DNA of 64,000 bases from Alicyclobacillus sacchari (GTDB taxonomy: Bacteria > Bacillota > Bacilli > Alicyclobacillales > Alicyclobacillaceae): contig NZ_SORF01000002.1 of assembly GCF_004366795.1 (NCBI RefSeq), positions 251,910-315,909 of the forward strand, read 5' to 3'. The notes under the pieces are model-generated. The model was not told the origin of the DNA and did not search any database. It was given only the letters and a program-made list of their open reading frames with translations. Positions 17,372 to 26,819 of the stretch are shown piece after piece; the first letter of the stretch is position 1; each line of letters begins with the position of its first letter. A program made the translations under genes and the position numbers.

Positions 17372-18253
17372 TTAATCGCTAGTTTCTGTTGCAGCCTTGT
17401 GGCGAGCCCTCGCGCCCTCCACACCCTCGCGCGATCCGCGCGCTTGATCCAGCAAATCGCGCAACAACTCCTCATCCGCCGCCTGCAGTGCGCGAACAAA
17501 CCGCTGAATCTCGACCTGTAGGCCCCCTAAGTATTCCAACACAAAATCGCGGTTATCCAAGAGCGTATCGATCCAAAACCCGCTCGGGGAAGCTGCGAGC
17601 CGCGTGATATCCCAAAACGCTGGTCCCGCGATCCTGGCAGCCACATCAATCTCCACTCCGGTTGCCGCCTGCATCGCGGACAGAGAAGTCAGATGGATAC
17701 CGTGGCTGAGATAGGCTAGGTTGCGGTCGTGATCGTCGGCGGAGTGAACATAGGTTGGAACGGCACCCAGTTCTGCCACCATCTGCTCCAATTGCAGCGG
17801 TGCTGGATGGGTCTCCAGAAACAGCCACGGGCGCCCCCTGAAAAGATCGGCTTCGGCGGCGCCGGGACCTCCTTTTGCTTTTCCTGCCATCGGATGCGTC
17901 GGCACGCAGCGCCTGCCCTTTGCCGCGATCCGCGAAAAGACTTCGACGATGGGCCGCTTGATGCTGCAGACATCCATTGTCCATTCCGCCACTTCGCTGA
18001 CCGAGTCCGCCAGGCTGCAGGCCGCTCGCGCCGGAATCGCCAAGACGGCAAGCTCATAGTCCTGTTGTACAGCCGTGATATCCGGCCATACGCTGTCGAA
18101 GACCCCTACTCGTTGCGCCTCGCGGCGGTATCCATCCTGCCCTTCGACGGCATCTATCAAAATATTTCCGCTGGCACGGCGAAGGGCGAGGGCCATGGAT
18201 GTTCCAATCAGCCCCGCCCCAATCACCAACACGCGTCTAAATTGATTGTTCAC
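17372..18253 (-). CDS. tyrA: Prephenate dehydrogenase
   Basis: Oxidises and decarboxylates prephenate to 4-hydroxyphenylpyruvate for tyrosine synthesis. 293 residues: an NAD-binding GAGLIG at 12-17, then the all-helical dehydrogenase domain with THPMAGKAKGG and a conserved LAYLSHGIHL. It ends soon after that domain and lacks the C-terminal ACT regulatory domain carried by B. subtilis TyrA. The GTG start directly follows the TGA of the DAHP synthase gene (no gap), so the two are coupled. Last gene of the aromatic block. Confidence 0.92.
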   Translation of the reverse strand: MNNQFRRVLVIGAGLIGTSMALALRRASGNILIDAVEGQDGYRREAQRVGVFDSVWPDITAVQQDYELAVLAIPARAACSLADSVSEVAEWTMDVCSIKRPIVEVFSRIAAKGRRCVPTHPMAGKAKGGPGAAEADLFRGRPWLFLETHPAPLQLEQMVAELGAVPTYVHSADDHDRNLAYLSHGIHLTSLSAMQAATGVEIDVAARIAGPAFWDITRLAASPSGFWIDTLLDNRDFVLEYLGGLQVEIQRFVRALQAADEELLRDLLDQARGSREGVEGARARHKAATETSD

Positions 18254-19285
18254 TCAGCTCCGGCTCGCTTCCAGTTGATATTCGCGAACCAAACGGTGCG
18301 TATCTCGAACCTGCTTTGCCAAGCGATCAAACTCTTCGAGCGTGATGGTTTGGTTGCCGTCCGACCATGCTTCTTCCGGTTTCTTGTGGACCTCGACGAT
18401 CACGCCTGCCGCACCAGCAGCCACACCAGCACGGGCCATGGCTGTCACATAGCGCGAATGGCCAATGCCATGGCTCGGATCGACAAGCACAGGCAGATGC
18501 GAAAGGTGCTGTACGACAGGAATGGCGTTTAAGTCTAACGTATTGCGGGTGTAGGTTTCAAATGTGCGAATGCCTCGTTCACACAAAATGACGTTCGGAT
18601 TGCCTTCAGACAAAATGTACTCTGCCGACATCAGCCACTCTTCGATGGTGTTGGAAAAACCACGTTTGAGCAGGACCGGGCGATCCGTCTTGCCGACTGC
18701 CTTCAACAATGCGTAATTTTGCATGTTGCGGGCCCCAATTTGCAACACGTCGACGTAGTCGGCGACGAGATCGACCAAGCCCGGCTCCATGACCTCGGAT
18801 ACTACCGCCAACCCTGTCGCCTCGCGCGCGGCGGCCAGATATTTCAGACCTTCCTCGCCAAGCCCTTGAAAAGAATACGGAGACGACCGCGGCTTAAATG
18901 CGCCGCCGCGCAACATGTGGGCACCGCTGGCCTTGATTTCTTGCGCAATCTCAATCAGGCCTTCCTTGGACTCGACGGAACAGGGACCGGCAATGATTGT
19001 CGGCTCATCCCCCCCCACGACATGGCCCAATATTTCAATTGTCGTGTTATCTGGATGGAACGGCCGGCTGGCCAGTTTGAACGGATAGCTCACTGAGACG
19101 ACCTTTTCGACACCTGGCAAACCCTCGACGCCCAGTTCCCGCACCTTTTCCTTTTGCCCGATGACACCAATCACCGTCATTTCCGCACCCTCCGAAAGGT
19201 GCGCCCCGAGACCCTTACTCTGTAACAGTTGCATGACGCGCTCGATTTCAGACTTCGACGCGCCTTCCTTCATCACGATAATCAT
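18254..19285 (-). CDS. aroF: 3-deoxy-7-phosphoheptulonate (DAHP) synthase with N-terminal ferredoxin-like domain
   Basis: First committed step of the shikimate pathway: condenses PEP and erythrose 4-phosphate. The roughly 70 N-terminal residues ([10 protein letters not shown]... [10 protein letters not shown]) form the ferredoxin-like regulatory domain known from the Thermotoga-type enzyme, where it mediates Tyr/Phe feedback. The TIM-barrel catalytic part has [23 protein letters not shown] and [10 protein letters not shown]. Start ATG at 19285 follows GGGAGAG. In B. subtilis hisC occupies this position between trpA and tyrA. It may have its own promoter (19346-19375). Confidence 0.93.
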   Translation of the reverse strand: MIIVMKEGASKSEIERVMQLLQSKGLGAHLSEGAEMTVIGVIGQKEKVRELGVEGLPGVEKVVSVSYPFKLASRPFHPDNTTIEILGHVVGGDEPTIIAGPCSVESKEGLIEIAQEIKASGAHMLRGGAFKPRSSPYSFQGLGEEGLKYLAAAREATGLAVVSEVMEPGLVDLVADYVDVLQIGARNMQNYALLKAVGKTDRPVLLKRGFSNTIEEWLMSAEYILSEGNPNVILCERGIRTFETYTRNTLDLNAIPVVQHLSHLPVLVDPSHGIGHSRYVTAMARAGVAAGAAGVIVEVHKKPEEAWSDGNQTITLEEFDRLAKQVRDTHRLVREYQLEASRS

Positions 19286-19345
19286 GGTTCTCTCTCCCTC
19301 GCAATCGCGCGCCTTCAGCACAACTGCATACATAATTGTTTGAAA

Positions 19346-19375
19346 AGTCTATCATACGTTTCGCGAGATGGACAA
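19346..19375 (-). promoter_or_regulatory. Possible internal promoter for the DAHP synthase gene
   Basis: -35 TTGTCC (19375-19370), 18-bp spacer, -10 TAGACT (19351-19346), in the 106-bp gap after trpA. Both elements match sigma-A only moderately. Confidence 0.35.
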
Positions 19376-19391
19376 TGGTTAACCGCACGGA

Positions 19392-20186
19392 TCAGGCACG
19401 GCACGCATCCTTCAAGCTCTCCGTGAAGCGAGTCACCATCTCGACGGCATCCCCGTCGCCGCTTGCGGCGTCTCCTATCCGACGAACGTACGCGCTCCCG
19501 ACGATCACGCCGTCCGCATAACCGGCGATTTCACGCACGTGGTCTGGCGTACTGACGCCAAAGCCGACACAGGCAGGTAAGCTCGTATGGCGCTTGACGG
19601 CCTGCACCAACGACTCCACTTGGGTGGAAATGGAGCTGCGTTCGCCGGTAACACCAAGCGACGACACGCAATAGACAAAGCCACGTGCCTGTTGCGCGAT
19701 CGCCTGAATGCGCTCTTCTCCTGACGTCGGGGCAACGAGGGGTATCCATGCAATCCCCTGATCCGCCGCAACTCTTGCAAGTTCAGGGGCCTCCTCAAGC
19801 GGTACGTCCGGCACGATCACGCCATCTCCCCCTGCCTGCGCAAGTTCAGCGAAAAACCGCGTTGCGCCGTACTGCATCAGGGGATTGACGTAGGTAAACG
19901 CGATGAGCGGCTTGTTTGTCTCGCTGCGCAGATCCCGCACCAGTCGGAAACAGTCTGGGAGCTGACACCCACGATTCAAACTACGCAGGGCAGCAGCCTG
20001 GATGACCGGGCCATCGGCCAACGGATCGGAATACGGAAAACCAATTTCGAGCATGTCTGCACCCGATGCCAAAATAGCCCTGGCAATCGCAAATGACTGA
20101 TCATAATCGGGATCGCCAGCAACGATAAACGGAATTAACGCCTTGTTTGAGCCAAGGGCTGCAAACGCATCACGAATTCGCTCCAT
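19392..20186 (-). CDS. trpA: Tryptophan synthase alpha subunit
   Basis: Cleaves indole-3-glycerol phosphate and channels indole to TrpB. 264 residues, a TIM barrel with the catalytic Glu and Asp in [17 protein letters not shown] and the phosphate-binding glycines in VGFGVST and ADGVIVGSA. It overlaps the 3' end of trpB by 17 nt. Last gene of the trpDCFBA group. Confidence 0.96.
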   Translation of the reverse strand: MERIRDAFAALGSNKALIPFIVAGDPDYDQSFAIARAILASGADMLEIGFPYSDPLADGPVIQAAALRSLNRGCQLPDCFRLVRDLRSETNKPLIAFTYVNPLMQYGATRFFAELAQAGGDGVIVPDVPLEEAPELARVAADQGIAWIPLVAPTSGEERIQAIAQQARGFVYCVSSLGVTGERSSISTQVESLVQAVKRHTSLPACVGFGVSTPDHVREIAGYADGVIVGSAYVRRIGDAASGDGDAVEMVTRFTESLKDACRA

Positions 20187-21387
20187 TGGCGAGCCCTCCT
20201 TCCATTTGCGCTACCTGCTCGACATCTTTGTCGCCGCGTCCCGAGAGACAAATGACAACAATGTCGTCCTTTTGCATACGTTGCGCCTCACGAACCACGT
20301 ACGCGATGGCATGCGCGCTCTCAAGCGCCGGGATGATGCCTTCCAACTTGGATAATAGGTAGAACGCCGCCAAGGCTTCTTCGTCGGTCACCGGAACGTA
20401 GACAGCCCGCCCACTCTGCGCAAAATGCGCGTGCTCAGGGCCGATACCTGGATAGTCCAGTCCGGCCGAGATCGAGTGCGCAGGGGTCACCTGACCGTAC
20501 TCGTCCTGGAGAAGCATGGTCTTCGCGCCGTGCAGGACGCCTGGACGCCCTTTGTTGATGCTCGCCGCGTGGTGTTCCGTATGGATGCCATGTCCGGCCG
20601 CCTCTGTGCCAATCAGTTGCACTTGTGTGTCCTCGACGAATGGGAAAAACATGCCCATCGCGTTGCTACCGCCACCGACACAGGCGACGACGGTATCGGG
20701 CAACCGTCCTTCTTGCTCGAGGATTTGCTCTTTGGTCTCATCGCCGATCACGCGTTGAAAGTCACGGACAATCTGCGGATAAGGGTGTGGCCCCACAACT
20801 GAGCCGATGACGTAATGCGTGTCATCGACGTGCGAAACCCAATGCCGAATCGCTTCGTTCGTCGCATCCTTCAGCGTGCGCGTACCGCTCATCGCCGGGA
20901 CGACTTCTGCACCCAGCATACGCATACGAAATACGTTGAGGGCCTGGCGCCTCATGTCTTCTTCGCCCATGAACACCGTACACTCGAGGCCAAATCGCGC
21001 CGCGATGGTCGCGGACGCAACCCCGTGCTGCCCAGCTCCCGTCTCTGCGATGATTCGCCGCTTGCCGGTGCGCAATGCAAGCAACCCTTGGCCGATGGCG
21101 TTGTTGATCTTGTGTGCTCCGGTATGGTTCAAATCCTCTCGCTTTAAATAGATCTTCGGACCACCCAGGTATTCGGTCAGCCGCTCGGCAAAGTACAAGG
21201 GTGTGGGACGCCCTGCGTACTGTTTTAGGTAATATGCCAATTCCGTTTGAAACGACGCATCGGCGCGCAAACGCAAGTAGTCCTGCTCCAATTGCAATAA
21301 AGCCGACATCAGCGTCTCCGGCACATACCGCCCGCCAAACTGCCCATAGCGGCCGTTGGGGTCGGGAAATGCGTAGTTATTTTGCAT
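20170..21387 (-). CDS. trpB: Tryptophan synthase beta subunit
   Basis: PLP enzyme that condenses indole with serine. 405 residues; the Schiff-base lysine lies in [13 protein letters not shown] and the phosphate-binding loop is the glycine-rich [10 protein letters not shown]. Conserved PEHAHF and SAGLDYPG segments are present. I use the ATG at 21387; a TTG two codons earlier is possible. The start lies within the last codons of trpF, so the genes are coupled. Confidence 0.96.
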   Translation of the reverse strand: MQNNYAFPDPNGRYGQFGGRYVPETLMSALLQLEQDYLRLRADASFQTELAYYLKQYAGRPTPLYFAERLTEYLGGPKIYLKREDLNHTGAHKINNAIGQGLLALRTGKRRIIAETGAGQHGVASATIAARFGLECTVFMGEEDMRRQALNVFRMRMLGAEVVPAMSGTRTLKDATNEAIRHWVSHVDDTHYVIGSVVGPHPYPQIVRDFQRVIGDETKEQILEQEGRLPDTVVACVGGGSNAMGMFFPFVEDTQVQLIGTEAAGHGIHTEHHAASINKGRPGVLHGAKTMLLQDEYGQVTPAHSISAGLDYPGIGPEHAHFAQSGRAVYVPVTDEEALAAFYLLSKLEGIIPALESAHAIAYVVREAQRMQKDDIVVICLSGRGDKDVEQVAQMEGGLANGANS

Positions 21388-22060
21388 ACTCAATGCTCGC
21401 CACCGCCTTTATCAATTGCGCAATCCGCTTCACGTCTTTACGCCCATCCGTCTCGACCCCGGACGACAGATCAATCCCATACGGTCTACAGGAACGAAAC
21501 AATGCGTGGACATTCTCCGGTGCAATGCCACCTGCCACCCACAATGGAAAGCCGTCAAGAGCCGCACATACATCGGCCAGGATGGTCCAATCAAAGGCGA
21601 CACCGTTCCCTCCCGTCAAACCGCTCACGCCGTCCCGTGGCGGTTTGGCGTCGAGCAAGATTGCATCGACAACCGGCATATATCGTTCACAAGCTTCCAG
21701 TATAGCTGTGCGATCCGGTTGTACCAGTGGTACAGGGACGGACTTCCAAACCTTGCATCCTGCGCTTTTCAAGCTGTTGCACAGTTCAACCGACTCACTT
21801 CCGTGTAATTGCGCAACATCAAGATGCGCAGCGCGGACGGCCGCCAAAGCCGAATCGAAATCCGCATCCGAAAACACGCCCACCGTCTGCACCTGGTTCC
21901 GAACCTGTTCCACCATGACTGCAGCGGCCTCCGCCGACACGAAACGCCGGGAGGCTGGTACCATCACAAAACCCACGTGTGTAATCACAGGATCGCTCGC
22001 AAACGTCACATCATCCCCAGGAAGCAAACCACAGATTTTGACACAGGGTCGTGTACTCAT
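21377..22060 (-). CDS. trpF: Phosphoribosylanthranilate isomerase
   Basis: Third step of tryptophan synthesis after chorismate has become anthranilate: an Amadori rearrangement to CdRP. 227 residues, TIM barrel, with VKICGL (catalytic Cys), DVAQLHG and the C-terminal [12 protein letters not shown] and [10 protein letters not shown] phosphate loops. The ATG overlaps the trpC stop as ATGA. Confidence 0.94.
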   Translation of the reverse strand: MSTRPCVKICGLLPGDDVTFASDPVITHVGFVMVPASRRFVSAEAAAVMVEQVRNQVQTVGVFSDADFDSALAAVRAAHLDVAQLHGSESVELCNSLKSAGCKVWKSVPVPLVQPDRTAILEACERYMPVVDAILLDAKPPRDGVSGLTGGNGVAFDWTILADVCAALDGFPLWVAGGIAPENVHALFRSCRPYGIDLSSGVETDGRKDVKRIAQLIKAVASIEYAK

Positions 22061-22866
22061 CTGGCGTTCCCCAGGCGGTCATATGACACCTGCAACTCCG
22101 ACAAGCACGCCGCAACGTCCTCAAGGTTGGCATGCCGCATAAGCAACTCGCCGACAAGAATGCCACGAGCGCCGGCTGCTGCCATGCGACTTGCGTCGGC
22201 AAGGCCAAAAACTCCGCTCTCGGCGATGGCGACGACATCTGTCGGCAGTTCCCGCAAAATGGCTTCCGATACACCCAAGTCGACTTCAAACGTGCGCAAA
22301 TCGCGATTGTTAATGCCAAGTATGCTTGGCTTTGCCGCCAGCGCCGCCTCTACCTCGGCCGGATCGTGAACCTCCAACAACACCTCGAGACCTTGCGCCT
22401 GGGCATATGCGGAGAGTTCTGACAGCCTCGCCGGGGGCATTGCCGCCGCAATTAACAAGACGACGTCGGCTCCAGCTCCTACCGCCTCGTCGATCTGCAA
22501 TTCATCGATGATAAAATCCTTGCGCAGCACGGGAACGGAAATACATTCGCGGACCGCCCGCAAATCGTCGATCGTGCCCTGAAAGTATTCTCGATCCGTC
22601 AGCACCGAAATGGCGGCCGCTCCAGCCCGCTCGTACACTCGTGCGCGCGCAATCGGATCGACCTGTGTTTGAATGGTGCCCTTAGACGGGCTTTTTCGTT
22701 TGATTTCGGCAATAACACCCAAATTTTCGCGTTCGACGAGCCGCTGCCGCAGGGAACGATACGGTGCCGTTCGCGTGCGCACGAGCGCGCCCGTACTGGC
22801 CGCGATCCGCAACTGCGCAATTTCCCGCCGCTTGGTCTCCAAAATTCTGTCCAAGATAGTCGCCAT
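22057..22866 (-). CDS. trpC: Indole-3-glycerol phosphate synthase
   Basis: Closes the indole ring. 269 residues; VIAEIKRKSPSKG carries the catalytic lysine, VLTDREYFQGT and LRKDFIIDELQI follow, and IAESGVFGLAD lies near the end. The ATG at 22866 begins 1 nt after the trpD TAA and uses the AGAGGTG inside the trpD end as its ribosome site. The longer open frame upstream overlaps trpD and is not used. Confidence 0.95.
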   Translation of the reverse strand: MATILDRILETKRREIAQLRIAASTGALVRTRTAPYRSLRQRLVERENLGVIAEIKRKSPSKGTIQTQVDPIARARVYERAGAAAISVLTDREYFQGTIDDLRAVRECISVPVLRKDFIIDELQIDEAVGAGADVVLLIAAAMPPARLSELSAYAQAQGLEVLLEVHDPAEVEAALAAKPSILGINNRDLRTFEVDLGVSEAILRELPTDVVAIAESGVFGLADASRMAAAGARGILVGELLMRHANLEDVAACLSELQVSYDRLGNAR

Positions 22867-22867
22867 G

Positions 22868-23917
22868 TTAGTGCACCTCTCCCGCTTGCACAGATTGCGC
22901 AAGAGCCTGCGTGCCCGCCACAAACTGATCCAGTTTCGCAAGAGCGTCGCCACCATCGACAAGCCGTGCCGCCAGGTCGACGCCTTCCTTGATACTCGCC
23001 GCCTTGCCACCCACGTATAAAGCCGCACCCGCATTCAGCAGCACGACGTCGCGCTTGGGTCCCTTCATCCCCTGCAGTATCTTGCGAATGATGTCAGCGT
23101 TCTCGGCGGGAGTCCCCCCCGTAATGGAAGACACTGGGGCACTTTCAAGTCCAACGTCTTCAGGCGTGACGGTGTACACTTCGATCCGCCCGTCCCTGAC
23201 CTCAGCCACTTGTGTCGGTCCTGCGAGCGACAACTCGTCCAAACCGCCGTGGCCGTGCACGACCAAAGCGTGTTCGGCTCCTAGTTCTAACAGCGCATCC
23301 GCTACGGTCGGCACAAGGCTTGGTTTAAATACACCGAGAACCTGGCGTCGAGCGTTTGCAGGGTTGGTCAATGGACCTAAGATATTAAAAATCGTTCGAA
23401 ACCCAAGTTCCCGACGAACTTGAGCAGCATATTTCATCGCGGGGTGAAAGATTTGAGCAAAGAGGAAGCAGATGTTCGTCTCGGCGAGCAGGCGCTCACA
23501 AGCCTCGATAGACAACTCGATCTCGGCACCCAAGGCCTGCAACACGTCGGCGCTGCCACTGCGGCTCGAAGCAGCTCGATTGCCATGTTTGGCGACAGGA
23601 ACACCTGCTGCCGCGGCAATCAATGCAACTGTGGTCGAAATATTAAACGTGTCACGACCATCACCGCCGGTTCCACACGTATCAATGGCATTGGCAGGGG
23701 CCGTGATGTGCAACGCGTGCCGACGCATGGCCCGCGCAAATCCTGCGATTTCGGAAGGTTGTTCACCACGAGCCGCCATGACACTGACCAAGGCAGCAGC
23801 TTGCGCCTGTGTCACGCGGCCATGCATCCATTCATTCATGAACGCGTCCGCCGCCGTCACGTCGAGCGTCTGGCCCGCAATGACGGTGCGTAACGCAGTT
23901 TGCACTGCATCATTCAC
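22868..23917 (-). CDS. trpD: Anthranilate phosphoribosyltransferase
   Basis: Transfers phosphoribose from PRPP to anthranilate. 349 residues with CGTGGDGRDTFNIST (PRPP site), VAKHGNRAASSRSGSADVL and RTIFNILGPLTNPA. The start is GTG at 23917 after GAGGAGA. First gene of the trp group here: trpE and trpG are missing, so anthranilate synthase must be encoded elsewhere. Its ribosome site is part of the proposed TRAP target, which predicts tryptophan-dependent blocking of translation. Confidence 0.95.
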   Translation of the reverse strand: MNDAVQTALRTVIAGQTLDVTAADAFMNEWMHGRVTQAQAAALVSVMAARGEQPSEIAGFARAMRRHALHITAPANAIDTCGTGGDGRDTFNISTTVALIAAAAGVPVAKHGNRAASSRSGSADVLQALGAEIELSIEACERLLAETNICFLFAQIFHPAMKYAAQVRRELGFRTIFNILGPLTNPANARRQVLGVFKPSLVPTVADALLELGAEHALVVHGHGGLDELSLAGPTQVAEVRDGRIEVYTVTPEDVGLESAPVSSITGGTPAENADIIRKILQGMKGPKRDVVLLNAGAALYVGGKAASIKEGVDLAARLVDGGDALAKLDQFVAGTQALAQSVQAGEVH

Positions 23918-23926
23918 TTTCCATAT

Positions 23927-23992
23927 CTCCTCTCAACTCGGACACCGGCAACCTGCGTCACCGACGCCTACTCATCTCAACTCACTCTACTC
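23927..23992 (-). promoter_or_regulatory. Candidate TRAP (MtrB)-binding site in the trpD leader
   Basis: On the RNA strand six triplets, GAG five times then UAG, run from 23992 to 23968 with spacers of 2, 1, 2, 2 and 0 nt. After a 28-nt gap holding a GCGUC-GGU-GACGC hairpin come three more GAG with 2-nt spacers (23939-23927), the last inside the trpD ribosome site. TRAP of B. subtilis binds 9-11 such repeats. There is no terminator in the leader, so control would act on translation rather than attenuation. Confidence 0.7.
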
Positions 23993-24025
23993 GACTGCCC
24001 AACGGCCAATCGATCTGTTATAGAC

Positions 24026-24054
24026 ATGGTAGCGACCGAACCGCCCTCCGTCAA
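24026..24054 (-). promoter_or_regulatory. Predicted sigma-A promoter of the trp operon
   Basis: -35 TTGACG (24054-24049), 17-bp spacer, -10 TACCAT (24031-24026). RNA would start near 24019, leaving a leader of about 100 nt before trpD. It separates trp transcription from the upstream aro genes. Confidence 0.6.
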
Positions 24055-24089
24055 CCGGCAAACGCCTGGCACAAGAAGGCTGGTCCCAC

Positions 24090-24458
24090 TTACTTGGTTG
24101 CGAGATCGGGACGCAGTTGTACAGCTTCTCCGAGATAGACGTGAATCAGTTCGTCTTGCGCTTTATCCGTGTTCAGATGCACCAAGACGCGAATGCTGCG
24201 AGGTAGTGCCCCCGGCACTTCGATCTCGCGGGCACACATCAGCGGAACCCACTGCCACCCTGGCAATTGCCGAACCGCAAGCGCGGGAAATGCCGCATTC
24301 AAATCGGAGGTCATCGTCAGGACGACGCTCGCCACATCGTCGACATCGATATCGTTCAGGCGGACGATTTCTTCCATCAGTTCCTTCGTGGCTCGCCAAA
24401 TCTCTTCGCGGTCATTGTGTTTGACCGTGGTCGCTCCGCGCAAACCCCGTACCTTCAT
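24090..24458 (-). CDS. aroH: Chorismate mutase (AroH class)
   Basis: Converts chorismate to prephenate for Phe and Tyr. 122 residues, the small trimeric alpha/beta-barrel type: starts [15 protein letters not shown], has [19 protein letters not shown] and [13 protein letters not shown] with the conserved Arg and Glu, and [10 protein letters not shown]. The ATG overlaps the aroB stop as ATGA, with GGGGGAG upstream. B. subtilis has the same trpE-aroH-aroB-aroF neighbourhood, but here trpE is absent between aroH and trpD. Confidence 0.94.
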   Translation of the reverse strand: MKVRGLRGATTVKHNDREEIWRATKELMEEIVRLNDIDVDDVASVVLTMTSDLNAAFPALAVRQLPGWQWVPLMCAREIEVPGALPRSIRVLVHLNTDKAQDELIHVYLGEAVQLRPDLATK

Positions 24459-25549
24459 GCATTCTCCCCCTCGAACGCGCGTTCGTAGACGCGGCGCACC
24501 TCGTCTTCTTCGATATCTGTCACGACTTCCACGCGGCCAATGGCCTGCGGCAACGCGAACGTCCAACCGCGGCGACCGTGCTTCTTATCCACCTGGATCC
24601 GCTTCGCAATCTCTGCAAAGTCCCGTTCTTGTGGGCGGATCGGCAAGCCATGTGCACGCAGTAACTGCACCAGTCGATCCCGCGCTTCCATCGTCAACAT
24701 GCCCCGCATCACGGCGAGATCCGCTTCCAGCACAAGGCCGATGGCAATCGCTTCGCCATGCCCCAATTCGTAATGGGAACATTGTTCAATGGCGTGGCCA
24801 ATCGTGTGACCGACATTTAACACTTGACGCAGTCCTGCTTCGTGCTCATCCGCATTGACGACGTTGACCTTCACCTGCATCGCATCCGCCAAAATCGGCT
24901 CAAGGAACGTCGGATCTGGACACTCGCGCAGAGGCTGCGCCTCCAGAGCCGCAAACAGGTTGGCATCGCCAATGAGCGCATGTTTAATGACTTCCGCCAT
25001 GCCGTTTACCCATTGCCGCTCTGGCAGAGACAACAGTGCCCTTGTGTCAAACACGACCGTTTTCGGCGGATAAAACGCGCCAACGAGGTTTTTCCCCTGA
25101 GGCAAGTTGACGCCAACCTTACCGCCAAGCGCACTGTCGTGAGCGAGCAAGGTGGTCGGCACTTGGATGAACGGTACGCCTCGCATATACGTCGCCGCGA
25201 CAAAACCAGCGAGATCGCCAACAACACCGCCGCCAAGCGCCACGATCACGTCACCCCGGCGAAAGCCCATCGTCAAGAGTTCGCCATACACGTAGACAGC
25301 CGTATCCAGTGACTTGTGGGCATCACCCGCTGGTATCACGACAAACGAGTAGTCGTACGAACTTTGCTCCAAGACGTGGGCCAATTCCTGCGCGATGGGC
25401 TGTTGGCGCACCGTGTCATCTGTAATCACTGCGATCCGGCGCTCATCCAGGCCCGCCTCGGAAAGCGCCCAAGGCAACTGTGACAAGGCACCGGCGCCGA
25501 CGAGGACGGGATACGTGTGCCGCTCGCTGACAATCGTAAGTGTCCTCAT
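24455..25549 (-). CDS. aroB: 3-dehydroquinate synthase
   Basis: Second step of the shikimate pathway; NAD- and metal-dependent cyclisation of DAHP. 364 residues, with the NAD loop [41 protein letters not shown] and the metal ligands in [11 protein letters not shown] and ELGHGEAI. The ATG at 25549 overlaps the aroC stop as ATGA. The longer open frame upstream runs through aroC and is not used. Confidence 0.95.
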   Translation of the reverse strand: MRTLTIVSERHTYPVLVGAGALSQLPWALSEAGLDERRIAVITDDTVRQQPIAQELAHVLEQSSYDYSFVVIPAGDAHKSLDTAVYVYGELLTMGFRRGDVIVALGGGVVGDLAGFVAATYMRGVPFIQVPTTLLAHDSALGGKVGVNLPQGKNLVGAFYPPKTVVFDTRALLSLPERQWVNGMAEVIKHALIGDANLFAALEAQPLRECPDPTFLEPILADAMQVKVNVVNADEHEAGLRQVLNVGHTIGHAIEQCSHYELGHGEAIAIGLVLEADLAVMRGMLTMEARDRLVQLLRAHGLPIRPQERDFAEIAKRIQVDKKHGRRGWTFALPQAIGRVEVVTDIEEDEVRRVYERAFEGENA

Positions 25550-26703
25550 CGCCGGCTCACGCGCGCTTGGTATTGCGCCCAATTGTCTTTCATTTGTTCG
25601 AGTGAATCGCCGCCCAATTTCTCGATGAGCGCATCCGCAATCACCCATGCGACGACATTTTCACCGACAACAGACGCCGCGGGCAGCGCGCAATAGTCGG
25701 AACGCTCGATGGCGGCCAGTTCTGCCTCTTTCGTCTTCATATTGACGCTGGGCAGCGGCTTATACAACGTGGAGATAGGTTTCATGGCGACGCGCACAAC
25801 GATGTCTTGACCATTGGTGACCCCGCCCTCAAGACCGCCAGCTCCGTTGGACGACCGCAGATAGCGCTGCCCGTCGTGCAGAATCGGATCGTGAACCTGC
25901 GAACCCATCCTGCGTGCCGCCTCGAATCCAAGCCCAATCTCCACACCTTTGATCGCCTGAATGCTCATCAAGGCACCAGCCAATCTGCCGTCAAGCTTCC
26001 GATCCGGCATGGCATAACTGCCAAGTCCAATCGGACAACCGCGGACGATGACTTCAAAGATACCCCCAACTGTATCCCCGTTTGCCTTCGCTTCGTCGAT
26101 CTTTTGGATCATCCGTTGTGAAGCGTCCGGATCCGCACAGCGCACCTCCGAGCTGTCTGCTGCGTTCATGAGCGCCTCAAGGCTGTCCGGCAGCTGTGTG
26201 GCTTTCACATCGCACAACTCGACCACGTGCGCGGTAACAAGAATGCCGAATTGTTCCAAGAGCTGCTTCGCCAATGCGCCAGCCGCGACAATCGTTGCGG
26301 TATTGCGCGCGCTCGCCCGTTCCAAGACGTTGCGAATATCCTCGTGATCATACTTAATCGCCCCAGCCAAGTCGGCATGGCCTGGCCGCGGACGGTAGAT
26401 TTCTTTCAAGTCTTCCGGCTTCTCGCCAAACGGTGCCATGCGATCCGTCCAATTTTTAAAATCGCGGTTGGCGACGACCATGGTAATCGGCGTGCCGAGC
26501 GTATTGCCAAAGCGGATGCCGCTGGTGACTTCCACCGTGTCTGTCTCAATTTGCTGTCGAAATCCGCGCCCATACCCCATTTGGCGTCGTCGCAATTGTT
26601 CGTCAATTTTCTCCTTGGACACGGGTACATTGCTCGGAAAACCATCGACAACAATCGTCAATTCAGGGCCGTGTGATTCTCCGGCCGACAAATAACGTAG
26701 CAA
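25546..26703 (-). CDS. aroC: Chorismate synthase
   Basis: Last common step of the aromatic pathway (EPSP to chorismate, reduced FMN). The motifs YLSAGESHGPE, RRQMGYGRG, RPRPGHADLAG and the C-terminal RSDYCALPAASVV are present. I choose the TTG at 26703, which gives a protein beginning (M)LRYLSAGESHG like its relatives, 6 nt after GGAGGGG; a GTG at 26718 in the same frame has a poor ribosome site. Called aroF in B. subtilis, where cheR follows on its upstream side. Confidence 0.94.
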   Translation of the reverse strand: MLRYLSAGESHGPELTIVVDGFPSNVPVSKEKIDEQLRRRQMGYGRGFRQQIETDTVEVTSGIRFGNTLGTPITMVVANRDFKNWTDRMAPFGEKPEDLKEIYRPRPGHADLAGAIKYDHEDIRNVLERASARNTATIVAAGALAKQLLEQFGILVTAHVVELCDVKATQLPDSLEALMNAADSSEVRCADPDASQRMIQKIDEAKANGDTVGGIFEVIVRGCPIGLGSYAMPDRKLDGRLAGALMSIQAIKGVEIGLGFEAARRMGSQVHDPILHDGQRYLRSSNGAGGLEGGVTNGQDIVVRVAMKPISTLYKPLPSVNMKTKEAELAAIERSDYCALPAASVVGENVVAWVIADALIEKLGGDSLEQMKDNWAQYQARVSRR

Positions 26704-26762
26704 AGGCTGCCCCTCCACTTCCAGCGCTCTCCCATACGCGCCTGTCTCTGCGAATTAGAGGT

Positions 26763-26813
26763 AGTATACCATACATGCCTTGGCACAGGCGGAACTTTCG
26801 CATATGCCAAGGC
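26763..26813 (-). promoter_or_regulatory. aroC promoter with adjacent dyad
   Basis: An extended -10 element, TGG followed by TATACT (26768-26763), lies 60 bp upstream of aroC. Directly upstream, perfect 9-bp arms GCCTTGGCA and TGCCAAGGC (26777-26785, 26805-26813; 19-nt loop) cover the -35 position, where no good -35 is seen. The dyad has no T run and so is a poor terminator for the preceding peptidase gene; it may be an operator. Confidence 0.45.
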
Positions 26814-26819
26814 CCAGTT

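Noticed and set aside
21114..22142. Plus-strand open frame of 342 codons
   Set aside because: Antisense to trpB, trpF and trpC, all of which have complete motifs.
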